Shown piece after piece: positions 41,003 through 51,581 of a stretch of DNA of 64,000 bases. The number at the start of each line of letters is the position of its first letter. The stretch's first letter is position 1. The notes beneath the pieces are model-generated. The model saw only the letters and a program-made list of their open reading frames with translations, was not told the DNA's origin and did not search any database. The stretch is from Alphaproteobacteria bacterium (GTDB lineage Bacteria > Pseudomonadota > Alphaproteobacteria > Micropepsales > Micropepsaceae). The stretch covers positions 310,001 to 374,000 of the forward strand of contig WGMH01000003.1 in assembly GCA_016125165.1 (NCBI GenBank), given 5' to 3'. Position numbers and translations under genes: made by a program.

Positions 41003-42271
41003 TCAGCTTGCCGTCTTTTCCCGTGCGCCGTCCTTGTCGGAATAGGTGTAGAGGGGGCGTGCGCGCCCTTCCACCACATCCGCCGTGATGACGACTTCCT
41101 GAACGCCTTGCAGGGCGGGCAGCTCGAACATCGTTTCGAGCAGAATGCCTTCCATGATCGAGCGCAGGCCGCGTGCGCCTGTTTTGCGCTGGATGGCCTT
41201 GCGCGCAATGGCGTGCAGAGCCTCTTCCTGGAAGCGCAGCTTCACGCCTTCCATTTCGAACATGCGCATATACTGCTTGGCCAGCGCGTTCTTCGGCTTG
41301 GTCAGAATTTCAATCAGCGCCGGCTCCTGCAGATCGCCCAGCGTGGCGAGCACGGGTAGACGGCCGATGAATTCCGGAATGAGGCCAAACTTCAGAAGAT
41401 CTTCCGGCTCCACGTCCCGCAGCACATCGCCGGTGCCACGTTCGTCAGGGCTGCGCACGTTGGCGCCAAATCCCATCGAGGAACCGTGCGTGCGGCCCGA
41501 GATGATCTTGTCGAGACCGGCGAAGGCGCCGCCCACGATGAACAGGATATTGGTTGTGTCCACCTGCAGGAACTCCTGCTGTGGATGCTTGCGCCCGCCC
41601 TGCGGCGGAACGGAGGCGACGGTGCCTTCCATGATCTTCAGCAGGGCCTGCTGCACGCCCTCGCCCGACACGTCGCGTGTGATGGAGGGGTTGTCGGACT
41701 TGCGGCTGATCTTGTCGACCTCGTCGATATAGACGATGCCGCGCTGCGCGCGCTCGACATTGTAGTCGGCATTCTGCAGCAGCTTGAGGATGATGTTCTC
41801 CACGTCCTCGCCCACATAACCGGCTTCGGTCAGCGTGGTGGCATCGGCCATGGTGAAGGGCACGTCGAGAATGCGCGCCAGAGTTTGCGCCAGAAGGGTT
41901 TTGCCGCAGCCCGTCGGACCGATCAGCATGATGTTTGATTTGGCCAGCTCCACGTCGCCGTTTTTGCCCGACGCGTTGATGCGCTTGTAGTGATTGTGGA
42001 CCGCGACCGAGAGCACCTTTTTGGCGTGCTGCTGGCCGACCACGTAATCGTCGAGAACCTTGCAGATTTCCTGCGGCGTGGGCACGCCGTCGCGGCTCTT
42101 CATGAAGGAGGATTTGTTCTCCTCCCGGATGATCTCCATGCACAGTTCGACGCATTCGTCGCAGATGAAGACCGTGGGCCCCGCAATCAGCTTGCGAACT
42201 TCATGCTGGCTCTTGCCGCAAAACGAACAATAGAGCGTGTTCTTGGAATCGCCGCCGCTCGCCTTACTCAT
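41003..42271 (-). CDS. clpX: ATP-dependent Clp protease ATP-binding subunit ClpX
   Basis: Zinc finger [74 protein letters not shown]. Confidence 0.98.
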   Translation of the reverse strand: MSKASGGDSKNTLYCSFCGKSQHEVRKLIAGPTVFICDECVELCMEIIREENKSSFMKSRDGVPTPQEICKVLDDYVVGQQHAKKVLSVAVHNHYKRINASGKNGDVELAKSNIMLIGPTGCGKTLLAQTLARILDVPFTMADATTLTEAGYVGEDVENIILKLLQNADYNVERAQRGIVYIDEVDKISRKSDNPSITRDVSGEGVQQALLKIMEGTVASVPPQGGRKHPQQEFLQVDTTNILFIVGGAFAGLDKIISGRTHGSSMGFGANVRSPDERGTGDVLRDVEPEDLLKFGLIPEFIGRLPVLATLGDLQEPALIEILTKPKNALAKQYMRMFEMEGVKLRFQEEALHAIARKAIQRKTGARGLRSIMEGILLETMFELPALQGVQEVVITADVVEGRARPLYTYSDKDGAREKTAS

Positions 42272-42481
42272 CGCAACTCCTGGGGGCGGCTGGTGATCAA
42301 CCGTTCGCCCTTGTTTCTGCTACCCGCTCTGGCACGCGGGGCTGCTGCCTTGCCCACTCCTGCACGTTCCGGGCCATCCGGATTCGGTCAGGCCTTCAAA
42401 ACTATTCGACCACGATAGGCCAAGGCGGATCAAGAAGTGATTAATCCGCCAGTTCCCTGTGTTTTACCAAAGGATTTCAGC

Positions 42482-43183
42482 CTATTGCGGCTCGCCGCCA
42501 TCGCCGCGATTCTCCAGAACCTTATCGATCAGGCCGAACTGCTGCGCCTCATCCGCGGTCATATAGGTATCGCGATCGAGCGCCTTTTCAATCTCTTCCA
42601 CGGTGCGGCCGGTATGCTTGGCATAGATTTCGTTCAGCCGCCGCTTCAACTTCACGATCTCCTGCGCGTGGCGGGCGATATCGGCCGCCTGCCCGTAATA
42701 GGACGCGGAGGGCTGATGAACCATTACGCGGGCGTTCGGCAGGGCAAAGCGCTCGCCCTTTTGCCCGGCGCACAGAAGCAGCGATGCCGCCGATGCCGCC
42801 TGCCCGATGCACATCGTCTGCACGGAGGGGCGGATGTACTGCATCGTGTCGTAGATCGCCATGCCGGCCGTCACCACGCCGCCCGGCGAATTGATGTACA
42901 TCGCGATCTCCTTCTTGGGGTTTTCGGCCTCAAGAAACAGAAGCTGCGCGGTGATCAGGCTGGCACCGTAATCCTCGATCGGGCCGGTAATGAAGATGAT
43001 GCGTTCCTTCAGAAGGCGGGAGTAGATGTCGAACGCGCGTTCGCCGCGGGCGGTCTGCTCGACCACCATAGGCACAAGCGTGTTCATGTAGACGTCGCGC
43101 GTATCCTTCACGGTCGCGAATTCCTTCTGATTCGGGTTAGAGCGAGCTTCAGGCCCGCCCGGTGAGCCTGTCAACGCTGCCAT
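42482..43183 (-). CDS. clpP: ATP-dependent Clp protease proteolytic subunit
   Basis: [74 protein letters not shown]; exact start uncertain. Confidence 0.96.
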   Translation of the reverse strand: MAALTGSPGGPEARSNPNQKEFATVKDTRDVYMNTLVPMVVEQTARGERAFDIYSRLLKERIIFITGPIEDYGASLITAQLLFLEAENPKKEIAMYINSPGGVVTAGMAIYDTMQYIRPSVQTMCIGQAASAASLLLCAGQKGERFALPNARVMVHQPSASYYGQAADIARHAQEIVKLKRRLNEIYAKHTGRTVEEIEKALDRDTYMTADEAQQFGLIDKVLENRGDGGEPQ

Positions 43184-43308
43184 ATATAGTGTGGCCGCCG
43201 GGTTAAGACGACCATTTGGGGTGCGGGGTTATTGGGCGCGGATTGCCGCGCCTCTGTAGCAACGCGCCGGCCGCCTCGATGGCGGCCAGAGCCGCCCTGA
43301 ACATTGGT

Positions 43309-44967
43309 CTATTTTGCAGGCGGCTGCTTCTTGGCCTCACCCAGCGCATAGACTGCCAGGTCCATGAAGGACACGTTGTTGTTGCGGGCGATCTGGAAGA
43401 GCTTGTCGAACGATGTCCGCACATCGGCGGGAACCGAGCATCCGCGCGCCTGCTGCAGCCAATCGAATTGCAGGTCCGTCGGGACCGGACCATTGGGCGC
43501 ATCCCAGACATAGGTATCGTAAGTCGATTGCGTTCCGCTGCAATTCATCGGGACTTTGAAAGTCTTCATATTTTTGTCTGGGCTGCCAAACAGACGTTCA
43601 AGTTCTGCGCCTTCTCCCGGATAGGCTTCCGTCACCGCGCCTTCCTTCAGGCCAAGCTGCACGGTGTATGCGAAGCCCTTTTGCCAAAGGGGCCATGCGC
43701 CTTCCTGACTGAGTGGCCATGTGGCGCCGCGCTTGTAGGCGTCACGGGACAGAAGCGCCGCCTTGGCGATATCCCGCTGCCAGCCATTCTTGCCTTCGCG
43801 AAGATCCGCCGTCAGTGCACCAATGCCGTCTGGAAATCCGTGCTCATCGGCCTGAATCGCCATTGCTTCGGCATCGACACCGGCAATCGCGTCCACCTTG
43901 TGATCGATGACGAGTTTTGAGAGCTGCGCCATCGCCTGATAGTTTTCGTCATTCGCTATCGGCTGCAGAATGCGCGCCGCCGCATCGAAATCCTTATCGA
44001 CGCCCTCGCCCTCCGTCAGCATGGATGCCGCCTGCACGGCGGAATAACCATCACCGTAGAAGGCCGCCCTTTTGAACCAGCCGAGCGCCTTGGGCTTGCT
44101 AAGAGGATACTGGTCTCCATAGCGATAGGCATTGGCAAGCTGGCGCATCGCCAGCGACGAATTCATCTTGGCGGCCTTCTCGTAGAGTTTCAGCGCCGCG
44201 GCTTTGTCCACCGGCTGTCCGGTGCCGTACCACGCAAAATCGCCAAGCGTGGCATAAGCCCCGGCATGCTCCTTCGCCGCGGCCTTCTCGATGTAGTCGC
44301 GCGCCTTGGGAATATTTCTTTCATTCTCCGGCGCCTGGTACGCGTAATAGGTTCCCAGAACATAGAGACATGGCGCAAAACCCGCGTCCGCGCCGGATTG
44401 CCACCACGAAAGCGCTTCTTCAACGTTCTTGGGTCCACCGAGCCCGCCTGCGAGCATGCTGCCATAAGCCAGCGTTGCGCGCTTGAAACCCGAAAGCACC
44501 GAACGCCGCAAATATTCACGCGCGCCATTCAGATCTTCTCTGGTGCCGATGCCGCGCCACTTTGCGATGCCCATGAGGTATTGCGCTTCGCCATCGCCAC
44601 CTTCGGCGGAAGCCTCCAAGTCTTCGATCGGCTTCTGCGCAAGAACACGCCGCAACAGCGGCAGTCCGTCTTCCGCGGTGTCGTATTCGCCGCGGCCGAT
44701 GCCGTTATTGTCCAGTTCCGGCGGCGTGCTGCCACGCTCCACGCAGGAAGGCGCGGTCTTGTCGACCCAGCAATAGGCGATCTGCATGGGATCGTGGCCG
44801 TAGTGGCCCCAGATCACCAGAAACGTGACGGCAAGCGCCAGACCAAAAGCAACCTGTAGAACACGTCCGATTGTGGAACGGGCCTGCACCAGCCCCTGAA
44901 CGATCAATGGCGCGGCGATGACGCTCGCCAAAGCAATAATGATGTCAACAATGGTTGAAGTGATCAC
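43309..44967 (-). CDS. Sel1-repeat (SLR) protein with N-terminal TM segments
   Basis: Repeated GDGEAQYLMGIAKWRGIGTREDLNGAREYLRRSVLSGF and AYATLGDFAWYGTGQPVDKAAALKLYEKAAK units; N-terminal TMs. Confidence 0.85.
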   Translation of the reverse strand: MITSTIVDIIIALASVIAAPLIVQGLVQARSTIGRVLQVAFGLALAVTFLVIWGHYGHDPMQIAYCWVDKTAPSCVERGSTPPELDNNGIGRGEYDTAEDGLPLLRRVLAQKPIEDLEASAEGGDGEAQYLMGIAKWRGIGTREDLNGAREYLRRSVLSGFKRATLAYGSMLAGGLGGPKNVEEALSWWQSGADAGFAPCLYVLGTYYAYQAPENERNIPKARDYIEKAAAKEHAGAYATLGDFAWYGTGQPVDKAAALKLYEKAAKMNSSLAMRQLANAYRYGDQYPLSKPKALGWFKRAAFYGDGYSAVQAASMLTEGEGVDKDFDAAARILQPIANDENYQAMAQLSKLVIDHKVDAIAGVDAEAMAIQADEHGFPDGIGALTADLREGKNGWQRDIAKAALLSRDAYKRGATWPLSQEGAWPLWQKGFAYTVQLGLKEGAVTEAYPGEGAELERLFGSPDKNMKTFKVPMNCSGTQSTYDTYVWDAPNGPVPTDLQFDWLQQARGCSVPADVRTSFDKLFQIARNNNVSFMDLAVYALGEAKKQPPAK

Positions 44968-45066
44968 AATATATCAGTCGCGAACGCGCCCCCCGGCGGC
45001 CACGGATGAACTATAGCCGCTTTTGGGGAACGGGTGAAATCGGCGCGCGACTGACCCGTAGGGCTG

Positions 45067-46425
45067 TTACGCCTTCAACTTCTCGGCGGCTTCGTCCGGA
45101 TCCATGAACAGCGTTTCGCGGTCCACGGTCTTTTCCGTCACGTCGGCCAGTTCGGCGATGAAGTCCACGACCTTCTCTTCGAAGATGGGCGCGCGGATTT
45201 CGGCCTGGGCCTGCGGGTTGTTCGCATAGAACTGGAACACCTGCTGTTCCTGACCGGGGAACTGGCGCGCGCGCATGGAGATGGCGCGGTTGATCTCGTC
45301 GGGCGCAACCGTGATGCCGTTCTGCTCGCCAAGACGGGCCAGCACGAGACCGAGGCGCACGCGGCGCTCGGCGATGTCGTGATATTCCTTCTTGAGCTCG
45401 TCTTCGGTCTTGCCTTCGTCTTCCGCTTTCTTGCCTTCCTGCTGAAGCTCGGCCTCGACCGCCTTCCAGATGGAATCGAATTCGCCTTCCACCATGGTGG
45501 GCGGCAGCGGGAAATTGTGCTTCTCATCGAGCGCGTCGAGGATACGGCGCTTCAGATGCATGCGGCTGGCACGAGCGAAATCGCCCTTGATCTGGTCGCG
45601 GATGCGATCCTTCAAAGTTGCAAGTCCGTCGAGACCGAGGCGTTTGGCAAGCTCGTCATCAATGGCGAGTGTGTCGGGGCTTTTCACCTCTTTCACGGTC
45701 ACCGCGAATACCGCCGGCTTACCGGCAAGCGAGGCCTCCGGATAATCGTCCGGGAAGGTCACGTTCACATCGCGCGTTTCGCCGACCTTGGAGCCAATCA
45801 GTTGATCCTCGAAGCCGGGGATAAGCTGACCGGAACCGAGCGTCAGGTTGAAGCCTTCGGCCTTGCCGCCGGCAAATTCCACGCCATCGACCTTGCCCAC
45901 GAAATCGATCAGCACCGCATCGCCCTTTTCGGCGGCGGCGCCCTCTTCGCGCGGGGAATAGGTGCGCGCGCCTTCGGCCAGACGGTTCAGCGCGTCGTTC
46001 ACTTCCTCGTCGGTGACATCGGCGACGAGCTTTTCCACCTTCAGCGTGGCCGGATCGATCAGGTCGAAATCCGGCATCAGATCCACCTTCACGGTGAATT
46101 CGAGATCGGAATTGCCGTTCACGACATTCTCAAGCTCGCTGGCCAGCTCCACGCGCGGCGGGAAGGCGGGCTTGAGCGAATTGTCCGTCACGGCCTTCTG
46201 GCTGGATTCGGAAACCGCCTGCTCGACGATCTCGCCCATCATGGACTTGCCGAAGCTCTTCTTGAGGAAGGAGACCGGCGCCTTGCCCGGGCGGAAGCCC
46301 TTCAGGTGCATGCGCGGCTGAATCTCGGCGAGCTTGCCAGTCAGGCGTTCGTCCAGGTCTTTTGCGCCAATGACGATCTTGTATTCGCGGCGCAGGCCTT
46401 CGGAGACGGTCTCGGTAATCTGCAT
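45067..46425 (-). CDS. tig: Trigger factor
   Basis: MQITETVSEGLRREYKIVIGAKDLDERLTGKLAEIQPRMHLKGFRPGKAPVSFLKKSFGKSMMGEIVEQAV. Confidence 0.97.
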   Translation of the reverse strand: MQITETVSEGLRREYKIVIGAKDLDERLTGKLAEIQPRMHLKGFRPGKAPVSFLKKSFGKSMMGEIVEQAVSESSQKAVTDNSLKPAFPPRVELASELENVVNGNSDLEFTVKVDLMPDFDLIDPATLKVEKLVADVTDEEVNDALNRLAEGARTYSPREEGAAAEKGDAVLIDFVGKVDGVEFAGGKAEGFNLTLGSGQLIPGFEDQLIGSKVGETRDVNVTFPDDYPEASLAGKPAVFAVTVKEVKSPDTLAIDDELAKRLGLDGLATLKDRIRDQIKGDFARASRMHLKRRILDALDEKHNFPLPPTMVEGEFDSIWKAVEAELQQEGKKAEDEGKTEDELKKEYHDIAERRVRLGLVLARLGEQNGITVAPDEINRAISMRARQFPGQEQQVFQFYANNPQAQAEIRAPIFEEKVVDFIAELADVTEKTVDRETLFMDPDEAAEKLKA

Positions 46426-46546
46426 GGTCCTCAATTCCTAAGAAATCTGCTGGCCTGCCAAGGCGAAGCAACGCGAACCCATTGTCCGCCCGGCGTCGCG
46501 CTGGCGCGCTACGCCGTGGCAGCCTCCACGCTCGCGCTGCGGAGAC

Positions 46547-46631
46547 TGGTGCGGGCGGAGGGACTCGAACCCCCACGACTTGCGTCACTGGAACCTAAAT
46601 CCAGCGCGTCTGCCAGTTCCGCCACGCCCGC
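46547..46631 (-). tRNA. tRNA-Leu (TAG), CCA encoded
   Basis: Minus strand GCGGGCGTGGCGGAACTGGCAGACGCGCTGGATTTAGGTTCCAGTGACGCAAGTCGTGGGGGTTCGAGTCCCTCCGCCCGCACCA; long variable arm. Confidence 0.95.
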
Positions 46632-46785
46632 GCGCGGGCCATCCCGCGGAGCCGGGCCCACCCCGATCCCGCGAGAAGGGCGCCGCTATAGCAGGGGTTT
46701 TCGGGGGTGGCTAGGGCCGCTTTGCGGGTTGGCTTAAGGGCCGTAAGGCTTGGGGCGGTCTTTGCGACAACCGGCCCGCCAAAGA

Positions 46786-47295
46786 TCAGTCCAACGTCTT
46801 CTCAAACCACACCACATCCCAGTATTGGCCGAACTTACGGCCCACTTCGTGGTAGATGCCGGTGCGCTTGAAGCCCATCGCCTGGTGCAGCCCCACCGAC
46901 GCGTCGTTGGGGAGCGTGACGCCGCCATAGGCGCGATGGATGTCTTCGCCCTTCAACGAATCGAACAGCGCGGTATAGAGCGTCCGCCCGAGCCCCTGCC
47001 CGCCCTCGCCCGCCTTCAGATAGATGCTGGTTTCGATGGAGGTGTCATAGGCCGCGCGGTCCTTGAACTTGCTCGACGATGCCCAGCCGATGGCAACGTT
47101 ATCCTTCTGTGCCACATAGCAGCGATACTTCCCCGTGGGCGCATAATGGCTCAGCCATTCCTGCCGCTGTTCCAGCGTCTTCGGTTCCACATCGAAGGTA
47201 ATGGGCGTGGTCAGGACGTAGTGATTGTAGATGTCGCGCAGCGCAGCGGCATCTTCGGGAACCGCGTGGCGGATGATGATATCGCTCATGGCCAA
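46786..47295 (-). CDS. GNAT family N-acetyltransferase (phosphinothricin acetyltransferase-like)
   Basis: IRHAVPEDAAALRDIYNHYVLTTPITFDVEPKTLEQRQEWL; GGQGLGRTLYTALFDSL; YHEVGRKFGQYWDVVWFEK. Confidence 0.9.
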   Translation of the reverse strand: MAMSDIIIRHAVPEDAAALRDIYNHYVLTTPITFDVEPKTLEQRQEWLSHYAPTGKYRCYVAQKDNVAIGWASSSKFKDRAAYDTSIETSIYLKAGEGGQGLGRTLYTALFDSLKGEDIHRAYGGVTLPNDASVGLHQAMGFKRTGIYHEVGRKFGQYWDVVWFEKTLD

Positions 47296-47348
47296 ACCGG
47301 AATCGTGCGCGAAGAAAATCTATCACGCGCCGCGCAAGACAAGTTGCG

Positions 47349-48818
47349 CTAGCTGGAATGCAATGCCTGCAACACGCGCGGCAGCATTTCAGGAATGTCT
47401 TCGGCGATCAGCCCGATTCCAAAGCAGTTTGCCGCTTCGCCGTGCAACCATGTGCCCGCTAAGGCGGCATCGAACGCATTCATGCCTTGTGCGAGCAATC
47501 CACCGATGATTCCGGCCAGCACATCGCCCGAGCCCGCCGTGGCGAGCGTGGGCGGCGCGTTGGTGTTCACCGCCGCGCGACCGTCAGGCGCCGCGATCAC
47601 CGTGTCTGCGCCTTTCAACAGCACCACACACTTCGCGGCGGCGGATGCGGCGCGCACGGCTTCGATCTTGGATTGCGAATGCGCAAGCACACCGGGGAAG
47701 ATGCGTTCGAATTCGCCTTCATGCGGCGTCAGCACCGCGTTATCGCGCAAAAGCAGATAGAGCGCCTTCGGATCGCCAGCGAAGGATGTGAGCGCATCGG
47801 CGTCCAGAACTGCCGCCGCGCTACTTGCGAGAATCGCGCCCACAAGCTCCTGCGTTGCCCGACCAACGCCGCAACCCGGCCCAGCGACAACCGCATTCAG
47901 GCGTTTGTCCGACAGCAGATCGGCCAGGCCCTTCGCGCCGGCGAACGGCTTGACCATGATCGCGGTGAGTTGCGCTGCGTTCACTGCCACCGCATCAGGT
48001 GGGCTCGCCACGCTCACAAGCCCTGCCCCCGCACGCAGCGCACCGCGTGCAGCCAGCCGCGCCGCACCGGTGGATTGCATGGACCCGCTCACAACCACGC
48101 AATGTCCGCGCGCATATTTGTGCGCGTCTGACTTCGGCCAAGGATAGCGCGCGCGCCACAGCGCCGGACCATTTTCGAACAGCGAGCATACGTTCGCCGC
48201 CGCTTCGGGAATGCCGATATCGGCAACAACAGTTTCGCCGCACAGCGCACGCCCCGGCATCAGCACATGCGCAGGTTTCTTGCGGAAAAAGGTGACGGTT
48301 ACGTCCGCTTTCACGCAAGCATCGCCCAGGGGCTTGCCGCTATCGCCCTGCAATCCGCTCGGCACATCCACGGCGATGATCTTGGCATCGCTGGCGTTCA
48401 TCGCCTCTGCGGCACGCGCGGCTTCGCCATCGAGCGGGCGCGAAAGCCCGGCGCCGAACAGCGCATCGACCACCAGCGTTGCATCGCCGATGCAATCGCC
48501 GGAGAGCGGGCCGATGGCGCCGTCCCAGCGCGCGGCCATCTCCGCCGCATCGCCCTTCAACGCATCGAGCGCGCCGAGCAGCGAGAGCCGCACATCGAAC
48601 CCGCGCCCGGCCAGCAGCCGTGCCACCACAAAGCCGTCGCCACCATTGTTGCCGGGTCCGCACAGAACAGCGGCCTTGCAGGGCTTGAAGCGCGCAGCAA
48701 TTTCATGAGCAATCGCGCGCCCGGCGTTCTCCATCAAGGTGAGCGTGGGCGTGCCTAGCGCTGCCGCATAACGATCCGCCGCATAGCATTCTTCGACGGT
48801 GAGGATTTCGCCGCTCAT
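47349..48818 (-). CDS. nnr: Bifunctional NAD(P)H-hydrate repair enzyme (epimerase/ADP-dependent dehydratase)
   Basis: MENAGRAIAHEI, AVLCGPGNNGGDGFVVARLL; C-terminal KGADTVIAAPDGRAAVNTNAPPTLATAGSGDVLAGIIGGLLAQG. Confidence 0.94.
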   Translation of the reverse strand: MSGEILTVEECYAADRYAAALGTPTLTLMENAGRAIAHEIAARFKPCKAAVLCGPGNNGGDGFVVARLLAGRGFDVRLSLLGALDALKGDAAEMAARWDGAIGPLSGDCIGDATLVVDALFGAGLSRPLDGEAARAAEAMNASDAKIIAVDVPSGLQGDSGKPLGDACVKADVTVTFFRKKPAHVLMPGRALCGETVVADIGIPEAAANVCSLFENGPALWRARYPWPKSDAHKYARGHCVVVSGSMQSTGAARLAARGALRAGAGLVSVASPPDAVAVNAAQLTAIMVKPFAGAKGLADLLSDKRLNAVVAGPGCGVGRATQELVGAILASSAAAVLDADALTSFAGDPKALYLLLRDNAVLTPHEGEFERIFPGVLAHSQSKIEAVRAASAAAKCVVLLKGADTVIAAPDGRAAVNTNAPPTLATAGSGDVLAGIIGGLLAQGMNAFDAALAGTWLHGEAANCFGIGLIAEDIPEMLPRVLQALHSS

Positions 48819-48827
48819 TGCGGGAGC

Positions 48828-50231
48828 TTAGAACCCCTCCGGCACTTTGTCATAGAGCGGATGCGCCAGCTCATACGCGTAAGACGCCGCAAGCACGCCC
48901 GCGTCGTCATACATTCTGCCGACAATCTGCAGCCCCACGGGCAGGCCGTTGCTGGCGAAGCCGCAATTGATGCTGGCCGCCGGCTGCTGTGTGAGGTTGA
49001 AGGGGAACGAGAACGGCGTCCATTGCATCCAGGCGCGGCCGTCATCGTCCATCGGTGAAAGCTGGCCGACATTGAACGCCGTCGTTGCGATGGAAGGCGT
49101 AAGCAGGAAGTCGTATTTCTCCATGAACTGGCGAAGCCCCGCGCCATAGGCGCCGCGCGCCATGGTGGCGTCGAGAAATTCCTTCTTGGAGAATTTCACG
49201 CCCTCTTCCGCCATGCGGCGCAAGCCCGGATCGAGTTTCGCCTTTTGCTCGTCCGGCAGATCGCCCAGAAGATAACCCGCACCCGACCACCAGATTTTCT
49301 GGAAAATTGTGCCCGGATCGCCACCCGGCGGATCGACAACGTCCACATTCGCACCCATGGCCTCGAAGCGTTTCACAGCGGCGGCAACGATCTCTTCCAC
49401 TTCCGCATCGATGCGCGTGACCCAGCCAAGGCGCGGGCTGAACGCGATGCGCTTGCCCTTCATAGGCATTTCGAGTTCGGCAGCGTAATCGATCGGCGCG
49501 TAAGGCAGCGAATGCCAGTCGCGCGCGTCAGGTTTGGCGATCACATTCATCATCATCGCCGCGTCGCGCACCGTGCGCGTCATCGGGCCGACATGCGCCA
49601 CTGTGCCGAACGGCGATAGCGGATAGGCCGGCACGCGACCAAAGCTCGGCTTCAGGCCATAGGTGCCGGTGAAGCTCGCCGGTATGCGAATGGAGCCGCC
49701 GCCATCGGTGCCGAGCGTGAGCGGCGCGAAACGCGCGGCCAGCGCGGCGGACGATCCGCCCGAAGAGCCGCCGGGCGTCTTCTCCAGATTCCACGGATTG
49801 CGCGTGATGCCGGTGAGCGGGGAATCCGTCGATCCCTTCCAGCCGAATTCCGGCGTGGTGGTTTTGCCCAGCATCACTGCGCCGGCTTCCTTCAGCCGCG
49901 CAACACACGGCGCGTCGGCTTCCCACGCCCCCTTGGGATCAACGGTGAGCGAGCCGCGCCGCGTGGGCCAGCCCTTGGTGACGAGCAGGTCCTTTACCCC
50001 CACCGGCACGCCATCGAGCGGCGATAGCGGCTCGCCCGCCATCCAGCGCGCTTCGGATTCTTCGGCTTGCTTGGTGGTCGTGCCCACATCGATCAGGCAG
50101 AAAGAATTGACCTTGGAATCCAGCGCCTCGATGCGGCCGAGCAACGCCTCGGTCACCTCCACCGGCGAAAGCTCGCGGGACTGGTAAGCAGCGGACAATT
50201 CCGCCGCGGTCATTTCATGGGGTTCGCGCAT
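48828..50231 (-). CDS. Amidase signature (AS) family amidase
   Basis: GGSSGGSSAALAARFAPLTLGTDGGGSIRIPASFTGTYGLKPSFGRVP. Confidence 0.94.
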   Translation of the reverse strand: MREPHEMTAAELSAAYQSRELSPVEVTEALLGRIEALDSKVNSFCLIDVGTTTKQAEESEARWMAGEPLSPLDGVPVGVKDLLVTKGWPTRRGSLTVDPKGAWEADAPCVARLKEAGAVMLGKTTTPEFGWKGSTDSPLTGITRNPWNLEKTPGGSSGGSSAALAARFAPLTLGTDGGGSIRIPASFTGTYGLKPSFGRVPAYPLSPFGTVAHVGPMTRTVRDAAMMMNVIAKPDARDWHSLPYAPIDYAAELEMPMKGKRIAFSPRLGWVTRIDAEVEEIVAAAVKRFEAMGANVDVVDPPGGDPGTIFQKIWWSGAGYLLGDLPDEQKAKLDPGLRRMAEEGVKFSKKEFLDATMARGAYGAGLRQFMEKYDFLLTPSIATTAFNVGQLSPMDDDGRAWMQWTPFSFPFNLTQQPAASINCGFASNGLPVGLQIVGRMYDDAGVLAASYAYELAHPLYDKVPEGF

Positions 50232-50791
50232 CAGTTCACCTTCGTCAGCGGCGCTTCGCTGCCCTTTTCGATCAGATGCAGCTTCGCGCCGTCCGTTTCG
50301 AAGACGGTGATCGAGCAGTTCTCCGGCGAATAGACCGTCACGCGGTCATCGCCCATTGCCGCGCCCACCGCCACGTTCAGCGCCACATAGTGAGAGAAGA
50401 TTGCCACGTCTTCGCTTTGCGCCACCAGCGCGGCGATGCAGGCTTCACGCCACATCGCCAATTCCATCGGCACATCGCGCCAGGAGCCTTGCATCAGATT
50501 GCGCAGCCACACCACGCGATCTTCCAATGTCGTGCCGTCCGGCGACGGGATTTCCGCCACCGCCGGTTCGATCACCGGTTCGCGCTTCCAAAGCTTCGCC
50601 AATGGCGCTGCGGTTTCGCGCGCGCGTGCCAGCGGGCTCGACAGCAGCGCCAGCGGTCCCTTCGGCGCCAGCACGGCGGCGGCGCCCTCGGCCTGCTGCT
50701 TTCCGAGTTCGTCCAGCCCCGGATCCATATGACCGCCGAAACCCGCCGCGGCCTTGCCGTGACGCACCATGTAAATACGAGCCATGTTCAC
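50231..50791 (-). CDS. Histidine phosphatase family protein
   Basis: YMVRHGKAAAGFGGHMDPGLDELGKQQAEGAAA; RHG motif; FSHYVALNVAVGAAMG. Confidence 0.88.
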   Translation of the reverse strand: MNMARIYMVRHGKAAAGFGGHMDPGLDELGKQQAEGAAAVLAPKGPLALLSSPLARARETAAPLAKLWKREPVIEPAVAEIPSPDGTTLEDRVVWLRNLMQGSWRDVPMELAMWREACIAALVAQSEDVAIFSHYVALNVAVGAAMGDDRVTVYSPENCSITVFETDGAKLHLIEKGSEAPLTKVN

Positions 50792-51558
50792 TTCCTGTCC
50801 GGGTAACTCACCGCCATGCCGGCGCGCACATCCTGCTGCACGCCATATTGCGGGAAGGGATAACGGAAACCGTTCTTCGCGAGCGCCTTCATGCCTTCGA
50901 TCGCTTTCTGCAACTGATCGGGCGGCAGCGCCATCAGCATTTCTTCATCAAGCACACCGCCATAGCGCCGCTCCGCGAAGCAGGGAATGGAAAGGCTGGG
51001 TTCGCGCTTTGTCAGCGCCCTGCCCCAGCTATCGGCGCAGGCGCTTTCGCCCACCACGCTCCAGTCGAAGCGCCTGTAGCCCGCCCATTGCAGGCCGTTG
51101 ATGAAATAGATCATCGCGCCGGGCGTGGCATAGAACAGGGCAATGTCCGGCGGATCGAGGCGGCCACTCGCCAGCGGCGCAACCGCCAGCGCTTCGAATT
51201 GCCCGTCGGGCACGCAGTTCATAGCCGCCTGATGCGCGCTGGCATCTTCGAGCGTGGAGAACCACACGCCCTTCATGTGCTTGCCGGATTTCCACTCATC
51301 GGTCTTCGCGCCGCCAAGCCCGACAACCGCGCGGCATTGCGCGCCGACGAGATCGTCCGATGTGATGCCCACCGTCCAGCCGAGACGAGACGCCATGCCG
51401 ACAATCTGGTCCATCGTGTGGATCGAGCCCGGGCGGCGGATGCGCGGGATCGCTTCCATCTCTGCGCGATCCACGAACATCTTCATGCCGAAGGGAACGG
51501 ATCGCAGCTTCAACAGATCCTGAAGCTCGGCAACGATGCCTGCCCAATCTTCCGCCAT
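50788..51558 (-). CDS. DUF169-like protein
   Basis: Overall pattern (LKLRSVPFGMKMF, CRAVVGLGG, ALAVAPLASGRLDPPDIALFYATPGAMIYFINGLQWAGYRRF, RYGGVLDEEMLMALPPDQL) resembles DUF169 proteins. Confidence 0.65.
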   Translation of the reverse strand: MAEDWAGIVAELQDLLKLRSVPFGMKMFVDRAEMEAIPRIRRPGSIHTMDQIVGMASRLGWTVGITSDDLVGAQCRAVVGLGGAKTDEWKSGKHMKGVWFSTLEDASAHQAAMNCVPDGQFEALAVAPLASGRLDPPDIALFYATPGAMIYFINGLQWAGYRRFDWSVVGESACADSWGRALTKREPSLSIPCFAERRYGGVLDEEMLMALPPDQLQKAIEGMKALAKNGFRYPFPQYGVQQDVRAGMAVSYPDRK

Positions 51559-51581
51559 GTTTGCCTCCTTTCTCCGTCAGA

